Positions 57,190 through 64,000 of a stretch of 64,000 nucleotides of DNA are shown piece after piece. A program made the position numbers and the translations under genes. Position 1 is the stretch's first letter; each line of letters opens with the position of its first letter. Source of the DNA: Larix kaempferi (lineage: Eukaryota > Streptophyta > Pinopsida > Pinales > Pinaceae); contig BSBM01001445.1 in NCBI GenBank assembly GCA_027924585.1, positions 1,550,001 to 1,614,000 of the forward strand, read 5' to 3'. Under the pieces are notes generated by a model. That model was not told where the DNA came from. It ran no database searches and saw nothing but the letters and a program-made list of their open reading frames with translations.

Positions 57190-60100
57190 GATCGATGGAG
57201 AAGGAACGACCACTCCTTTCTAAAATCAATTGATTGATTAAGAACAAATCTGCTAGGATTATCCATGAGAGATCGAATGTACATTTTATATAGTAATTTG
57301 AGAAATAATCGATCATAGAAGGAGCGATCATGCTTTCATATTAACTTCCATTTTAATTTGGTATTTGTGCTAGAAATAAGCAGATCGAGGATATTATGGG
57401 AAGTCACATTTCAATCAAGTTCTACTTGCTACCATTTAAATGGATATTTATTGTGGTTTGTAGAAAATGGATCAATGCAAGAAGGAGCTCCCATTCTTTT
57501 CTCAAAGCTACTTATGTCAAAGTTATCTAGATAGAATATCTCCATGATATTCTTGATATTTGGGGAATATACGAAGGGGCATCTGATTCTTCTTGGGTTT
57601 TCATTTACTAATAGTTCTATAATATAGAAAGGGTCGTTCGATCCTTCTTTGGTTCACCATTATGGATATAGGTGAATTGTTGGATGACCATTCAGATCTT
57701 CAATAGTTTTACAATTTTCTAATAAATGAAGGGGTTGTCGATCCTTTAACTCCATGATATTCTTGATATTTGGAGGGTATAGGAAGGGGAACCCAATCCT
57801 TCTTGTCTTTACTATTCCTAATAATCATACAATACAAAAAAGGTCATCCATTCATTCTTGTGTTAACCATTCTGGATATAGATGAATTGTCAGCCTAGTT
57901 TTCGTATGTTGAATATTTTTACATTTATATCATAACTGAAGTGGTGACCAACCCTTCTTGTGATCAGTATTCTTCTAGTGTTCACCATTCTGAATAAAGA
58001 TGAATTATCGACCTAGCCTTCGTAGGTTGAATATTTTACATTTATCTCATAAATGAAGGGGTGACCGACCCTTCTTGTGCTCAGTATTTTTTTTGTAATA
58101 GTTCTATAATACAAGAAGGGCCAGTCATTCCTTCTTGTTTTCACCATTCTGGATATAGATGAATTGTTGGATGACCATTCATAGCTTCAATAGTTTTACA
58201 ATTAAGTCTACTAAATGAATGGCAGGCTATTCCTTTCACTCCATGATATTCTTGATACTTGGAGGATAGAATAAGGGGCTCCTAATCCTTCTTGTGTTTA
58301 CTATTCCTAGTAATCCCACAATACAGGAAGGGTCACCCATTCATTCTTGTGTTCACCATACTGGATATAGATGAATCGTCGGCCTATCCTTCGTAGATTA
58401 AAGAGTTTTACATTTCTCTGATAAATGAAGGGTCGGCCGACCCTTCTTGTGCTTAATATTCTTCCATTGTTCACCATTCTTGATATACATGAATTGTTGG
58501 CCTAGTCTTCATAGGCTGAATATTTTTACATTTATATCATAATTGAAGTGGCAACTGACCCTTCATTTGCTCAGTACTCTTTTCATAATAGTTCTATAGT
58601 ACAAGAAGGGTCAGTCGTTCCTTCTTGTGTTCACCATTCTGGATATAGGTGAATTGCTGGATGATTATTCGTAGATTCGACAATTTTACAATTATCTACT
58701 AATCGAAGGGGCAGCTGATCCTTTCTCTCCATGATATTCTTGATATTTGGAGGATATAAGAAGGGGTTCCTGATCCTTCTAGTGTTTACTATTTCTACTA
58801 ATCCTGTAATACCAAAATGGTCGGCCGTTCATGCTCCTGTTCACCATCTGAGATATAGATGAATTGTTGGCATAGCCTTCATAGATGAAATATTTTTACA
58901 TTTATCTCGTAAATGAAGGCTCGGCCAACTCTTCTTGTGCTCAGTATTCTTCTAGTGTTCACCATACTAGATATACACAAATTGACGGCATAGCCTTCGT
59001 AGGTTGAATATTTTTACAATTCTCTCATAAATGAAGGGGCGACCGACCCCTCTTTTGTCCAATATTCTTTGCATAATAGTTCTATACTGCAAGAAGGGCC
59101 AGTCGATCCTTCTTGTGTTCACCATTTTGGATATAGGTGAATTATCGGATATAGGTGTTTACAATTATTTACTAAACGAAGGGGTTGCCAATCCTTTCTC
59201 TCCATGATATTCTTGATATTTAGAGGATATAAGAAGGGGTTCCTGATCCTTCCGGTGTTTACTATTCCTACTAATCCTAAAATACAGGAAGGGTCGGCCT
59301 TCTGGTGTTTACTATTCCTACTAATCCTAAAATACAGGAAGGGTCGGCCATTCATTCTTCTATTTTCTCTCATAAATAAAGGGTCGGCCATCCCTTCTTG
59401 TCAGAAGTCGGAAGTCGGAAGTCGGGACAATTTTTTTTAAATGTTATAACTTAGTCAATGTCTTGATCCCTACTATTTACTACAGAAGTTGAAAGCCGGG
59501 AATTGTTGTCCTAGCCTTCGTAGATTAAATATTTTTACATTTCTCTTGTAAATGAAGGGTTGAATGATCCTTATTGTGCTCAGTATTCTTCTAGTGTTCA
59601 CCATTCTGGATATACATGAATTAATGGCCTAACCTTCATGGGTTGAATATTTTTACAATTGTCTCTTAAATGAAGGGGTGACCTACCCTTCTTCTATTCA
59701 ATATTCTTTTCATAAAAGTTCTATACTGCATGAAGGGTCGGTCGATCCTTCTTGTGTTCACCATTCTGGATATAGGTGACTTGCTAGATATAGGTGTTCA
59801 CAATTCTCTACTAAATGAAGGGGTGCTCGATCCTTCTGGTGTTTACTATTCCTTCTAATCCTTCAATACAGAAAGGGTCGACCATTCATTCTTTTGTTTT
59901 CTCTCATAAATGAAGGGACGACCGACCCTTCTTGTCGGAATTCGGAAGTCGGCAAATTTTTTTTTATATGTTATAACTTAGACGATGTCCCGATCCATAC
60001 TATTTACTACGGAAGTCGAAAGTCAGGAATTGTTGGCCTAGCCTTCGTAGATTAAATATTTTTACATTTCTCTCGTAAATGAAGGGTTGGCCAACCCTTC

Positions 60101-60565
60101 TTGTGCTTAGTATTCTTCCAGTGTTCACCATTCTAGATATACATGAATTGATGGCCTAGCCTTCCTAGGTTGAATATTTTTACAATTCTCTCATAAATGA
60201 AGGGGTGACCGACCCTTCTTCTTCCCAGTATTCTTTTCATAATAGTTCTATACTGCAAGAAGGGTCAGTCAATCCTTCTTGTGTTCACCATTCTGGATAT
60301 AGGTGAATTGTTAGATATAGGTGTTCACAATTCTCTACTAAATGAAGGGGCAGTTGATCCTTTCTCTCCTTAATATTCTTTATATTTTGAGGATATAAGA
60401 AGGGGTTCTTGATCCTTTTAGTGTTTACTATTCCTACTAATCCTATAATACATGAATGGTTGATCTTTCATTATTGTATTTTCTCTCATAAATGAAGGGT
60501 CATCCGACCCTTCTTGTTGGACGTCGGAAGTCGGGACAAATATTTTTTATATGTTGCAACTTAGT
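57190..60565. repeat. Complex satellite array with palindromic GAAGGG..CCCTTC modules
   Basis: Clear from 57541 on and more degenerate from about 57190. Three modules alternate: (a) TCCATGATATTCTTGATATT, at 57541, 57751, 58240, 58728 and 59201 (spacings 210, 489, 488, 473); (b) TTCACCATTCTGGATATAGG..GAATTG; (c) AAATGAAGGG(G)-GGCCGACCCTTCTTG, which is self-complementary. The best palindrome is GAAGGGTCGGCCGACCCTTC at 58427-58446. In the right third a further module (GAAGTCGGAAGTCGG...GTTATAACTTAGTC) appears at about 59402, 59937 and 60520, giving 535-583-bp higher-order units. A local 50-bp direct repeat is at 59240-59345. No coding content; frames such as 59119-59391 are repeat artefacts. Confidence 0.9.
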
Positions 60566-60591
60566 CGATGTCCTGATCCCTACTATTTACT

Positions 60592-61005
60592 GTGGAATTC
60601 ATAAGTAAGGAAAGTAATATTTTTATTTTATATTTCTCCCGATGTACGGGTGTCAACCCACATGCAATCATGTATTTTTCTGTCGATGTTCCAAAATCGA
60701 TGATTTATGAAGCACCTTTATACCAGAACATCAATAAATATCATCTGCACACCATTGTAGCTCAACCCATGGTTCTACCCTACATAGAATTGTTAAAATG
60801 TATGATCGACTTTCCCGATATCTAGACTTTGACATTAAAGATTGCAACCAGCTAGTGTATGCTTCCTACAAGCCTAACACTTTCACTAGGATACGCTCAT
60901 TGAAGACTCCACAGGTATTTGTCAACCAATAATTCATGAAAGCATTCAAGGACCCCATAAGTTATTGCTTGCAGAACAGATCCCATTTTGTTAATAAAAT
61001 AGGAA
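60592..61005 (+). pseudogene. Plant retroelement-type protein, N-terminal fragment A
   Basis: Open frame 60592-60825 with YQNINKYHLHTIVAQPMV, continuing after a frameshift as DFDIKDCNQLVYASYKPNTF and TRIRSLKTPQVF (to about 60920) and MKAFKDPISYCLQNR (to about 60985). It is paralogous to the fragment starting at 61850 (YQNISKSQIHAIATRPP...DFTFDDVN), so two related elements lie in tandem. The family is an uncharacterised plant retroelement-associated protein, recognised by pattern only. Confidence 0.5.
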
Positions 61006-61846
61006 CCCCTATAATTTTGATTTTAATAAGTCATATGACTTATTTTCCTAAGTTTGTTATTGTTAGAGTTGTTTTTATGTTATTTTATTCGATTAGAATC
61101 AAATGCAATACAAATGTAGTTAAATTATTTCTTTATTTTGATCTTTTTTCCATCCCGACTTTATCATCTTGACTTTCTGACCATTTGTTTTGTGAGAAAA
61201 AATCAGGCATCTTGCTATCATTTTATTTAGTTTCCCAACTTTTTGACTCTAATTGCCGAAGTCGAAAGTCAGGAACTTCAATTAATAACTTTCAAATTTA
61301 AGCCCTAATCTCCAACTTTGATTGCGAAAGTCATATATTGGGAAACTTAGTCAATATCTTTTAAATCTAAGCCTCGATCTCCGAATCCGACTACGGAAGT
61401 CGGAAATCAGGAAATTTAATTAATAATTTTCAGATCCTAACCCCAATTTTCAACTCTGACTTCTAATAAGCACTTTTATCTCATGTCAGTTTTAATCCTA
61501 GCCTCCCAATTTCATCAAATCGACGCTTGTGTTTTAATTTCACCTTAAGCATATTTTTTCGAATTTAAACCCTTTGAAGTGGTTTTTCTTTTACCATTTA
61601 TATAGTATGATTTTTACCTGTTTGTATTTGATTTACTTGTGTGAAATTTGGCATCTAAATTTAACTTCTTTACATTGTTCTTACAGGTAAGATTTTTCTA
61701 CCTCCCATGGGTTATATAATTCAGAATTAAATTTAGGATTTTTCTAGTCATTTGAATCATATTTTACTCTCTTTAAACAAAAAATTCAATCACCTGCAAC
61801 TATGTGAAGAAACACGAGATCCAAATCAGATTTAGATGAGTTGAGA
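61006..61846. other. Spacer with scattered GAAGTCGGAAGTC words
   Basis: No gene. GAAGTCGAAAGTCAGGAA and GAAGTCGGAAATCAGGAA (61257, 61395) recall the satellite's GAAGTCGG module and suggest that the array once extended this far or that the module derives from this element. Confidence 0.5.
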
Positions 61847-63999
61847 ATTAAAGACCCAAATGCAAGAGTGTTTTATGATACTGAAGGGAGGGTTTTCGAC
61901 ATTTATTACCTAGATTGGTACTGAATTTACTAGATTTTTTATAATGATGATTTATGATAAATTCAACATGATTTATAGGCATACCAGAACATTAGCAAAT
62001 CTCAAATACATGCTATTGCAACAAGACCACCTTTGATGACTTATATAGATGCTGTAAAGTCGATTGTTGATAATGCTAACCGAGATGACTTCACCTTTGA
62101 CGATGTCAACCATCATTAGCTTCCTTCTGACCTAAGGCATTCGCAAGAATGTATGCTCTGAAAACCCCTCAAAAACTTCTCTCGAAGCAATTCCTATCTT
62201 CCTCTGCAATTCAGTTTGATTTAAATGAAATGTTAAAATTATGGATGGAAAACCCTGCAATGTTTATACCTAAACCCGATAGGAACTACCTAATTTCTTG
62301 GTTTAGGGAACCATTTTCCTTGTTGTAATCCATGTTATGTAGGATTTATGGGCTACCCAATTATACCTTCTTTAAAGCATATTGGGAGCCTGTAGCATAC
62401 CACATACTACTGGATATTCTTTCAATTGGGCTCAGATATTGTCGATAGCATTGAGGGATACCATTGAAAAGCACAAGAAAGCACATGCCTGAAGGAAACA
62501 CATATTCTATCTTTCAGGGTATGTGATGGATGTTTTATGCACATCTTTTCCTTTCCCCACCATGGGTTGGAAATGGACAAATCAAGGACCACCTATGCAT
62601 ATTTATTGTTCAACATTGTGGGAGGAAAATTATGTTCCCTCCATCTCTAATATTTGTGACCAGTTCTTTGTCTCTATCCACTATATGATCTTCAAAGAGG
62701 ACGCGCTCAGGTTTTCATGACAGGCTAAATCTTTGATTGAAAACATGGGAGATTAGTATGTGGGAGATTCTTTCTCCTATATCAGGATTTGGGGTGGTAT
62801 ATTAGTGCATTTACTTCCCACGATAGTACCTGACAGGATAGTCATTGAGGAAATTTCCAACCAAACTGTGATAGAAGGAATTTATCATCAGTGCAGTGCA
62901 TAAAAAATGAAAGCTTGGCCAAAGAACCCCCTCTCCCTCAGACCCTTAGTGATGCAAATTTCTATGCATGCCAGTCTACTCGGGAAGAGAATTACAACTT
63001 TGAAGCTGGGACAAGCACCTAAAATGATGCATGATCCTAAGTAATTTTGGCAGGCCATTTTTCACAGGCTCATTTAAAGAGTAATTATACTCATGAAACA
63101 AAACCAAATGATTTTATTTATCAAGGAGCCAAATCCTTTAAGGATGTATTGAATAGGGAATCAACTTCATATGAGAAAGGCTTCCTTCATCAGTTTCAAC
63201 AAGAATTTAAACTTAAGGTTTTATAGGATAGAAAAATAAAGTTATATAATGAAGAAAGAGCTCAGAAGGAAGACATTGAGAAAGAATCTCAAGCATCTAA
63301 AGCATAGAATTCCAAGGCACAACTACTTCTCACCCATTCACAAGAAGATCATAAAGGTAAGAAGGTGGTTGAAGTACCTTAGGTATCTCAACCCATTGAT
63401 AAATTGAATGCATTGATGAAGACTGCAGAAGGTCTGAGAAACAAGACATTGGCCCTGGTCACCTCATATTCCTCGATCCCAACTACAACCACATCACCTT
63501 CTGTCAAGAGGTAGAAGAAGGAAAAATCCATTTTATAGATAGATCTGTCTTAAGGTGATGAAAGTGCCTTGGATGAAGAATTTATTACCTCTACCATACC
63601 CTTACCTTACCCAATTCTTCCTTCCCTCTTACTAGTGATCTTACTTTAACCACCTCCATCATTTCCCAGACCAACATTTCTATGCAAGATTTTCCTAATT
63701 CAGTTATTTCTACAACCATTCAACCAAATCAACAAACCATCCCAGTTGAGATTCTCTTGAGTATTGGTGAAACAGAAACCATGTCCCTTACTGTCATCAC
63801 TATTACTCAACCAATGATATCTACACTTTCTTCTTCAGTTATACAAATCTCACCAATTTCCACCCAATCCAATCAATTGGTTTTCCCCATTCCCAATCCA
63901 GTTACTTCTCAATCAATGCCCTTAGTCACTGTCCCCAACCTACCTTCTTCCACTACTAAGGTTGTGGCATATTTTGGGGAAGATGTAGTTGTGTCTGTT
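61847..63999 (+). pseudogene. Plant retroelement-type protein, fragment B (runs off the window)
   Basis: Frames add up to LDELRIKDPNARVFYDTEGR, an intron-like gap with a Tyr-Gln-Asn-Ile restart (61980), then FREPFSLL, IYGLPNYTFFKAYWEPVAYH, FPFPTMGWKWTNQGPPMHIY, CDQFFVSIHYMIFKEDALRF (62523-62720 is the best-kept part), LPTIVPDRIVIEEISNQTV, and further charged helices. From about 63607 to the end a Ser/Thr/Pro-rich open frame follows (TSDLTLTTSIISQTNISMQD). More than ten stops or frameshifts. I recall similar uncharacterised proteins (...GW.W....PPVHIYC..LWE...) as plant retroelement ORFs but cannot name the family. No RT seen; it may lie beyond the right edge. Confidence 0.5.
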
Positions 64000-64000
64000 G

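Noticed and set aside
57190-60565. The repeat array as a CRISPR-like or rDNA spacer array
   Set aside because: Units are long, diverged and palindromic with no regular unique spacers, and no rRNA gene is nearby.
1-64000. tRNA, rRNA or plastid/mitochondrial inserts
   Set aside because: Nothing with convincing cloverleaf boxes or organelle gene signatures was noticed by eye; a dedicated tRNA or organelle search was not possible.

Overview
The window looks like intergenic DNA from a large seed-plant nuclear genome, most probably a gymnosperm and plausibly a conifer. It is AT-rich and repeat-dominated, and contains decayed Ty3/gypsy and Ty1/copia elements, a CACTA end, a plant L1-type LINE and satellite DNA. 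The most specific clue is a fragment of a Penelope-like element with a GIY-YIG domain, a class known in plants mainly from conifers. No intact host gene was found. The only two clearly intact long coding sequences are the two ORFs of the LINE.

Layout. 1-1.75 kb: broken exons of an En/Spm-type plant transposase-like gene (+). 2.2-4.1 kb: two blocks of a degenerate GCGGGCAT minisatellite around a purine-rich block. 4.4-7.0 kb: broken minus-strand mobile-element-associated gene. 7.45-7.81 kb: right end of a CACTA transposon, inserted directly before a decayed Ty3/gypsy pol (7.8-11.7 kb, + strand) with a 3' LTR at about 11.74-12.05 kb. That pol is interrupted by a 5'-truncated Penelope-like insertion at 9044-9658 with a 6-bp target duplication. 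13.25-13.7 kb: minus-strand gypsy gag scrap. 15.5-16.2 kb: two short tandem duplications.

16.3-45.9 kb holds a large direct duplication. Copy 1 (16304-32446) and copy 2 (37728-45868) are near-identical over about 8 kb and carry a small leucine-rich-repeat receptor exon remnant. Copy 1 contains a full-length LINE (23824-31031) with a 17-bp target duplication; copy 2 preserves the empty site. Between the copies lie a filler-DNA junction and the 3' part of a second gypsy-type element with a 2.5-kb LTR.

46.9-47.7 kb: a tandemly duplicated foldback element with a perfect 15-bp central stem. 47.7-51.0 kb: decayed Ty1/copia (+). 51.4-57.1 kb: an unusual multi-domain pseudogene on the minus strand. 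In order it has a DGQH-motif segment, a methyltransferase-like segment and two FCP1/NLI-interacting-factor (HAD phosphatase) segments; this is the best candidate for something undescribed. 57.2-60.56 kb: a complex satellite built of palindromic GAAGGG..CCCTTC modules. 60.6 kb to the end: two related broken copies of a plant retroelement-type protein.

The genes do not form a pathway. The window is a stratified record of insertions (copia, gypsy, CACTA, Penelope, LINE), a segmental duplication and satellite growth, so relative dating of events is its main biological content.
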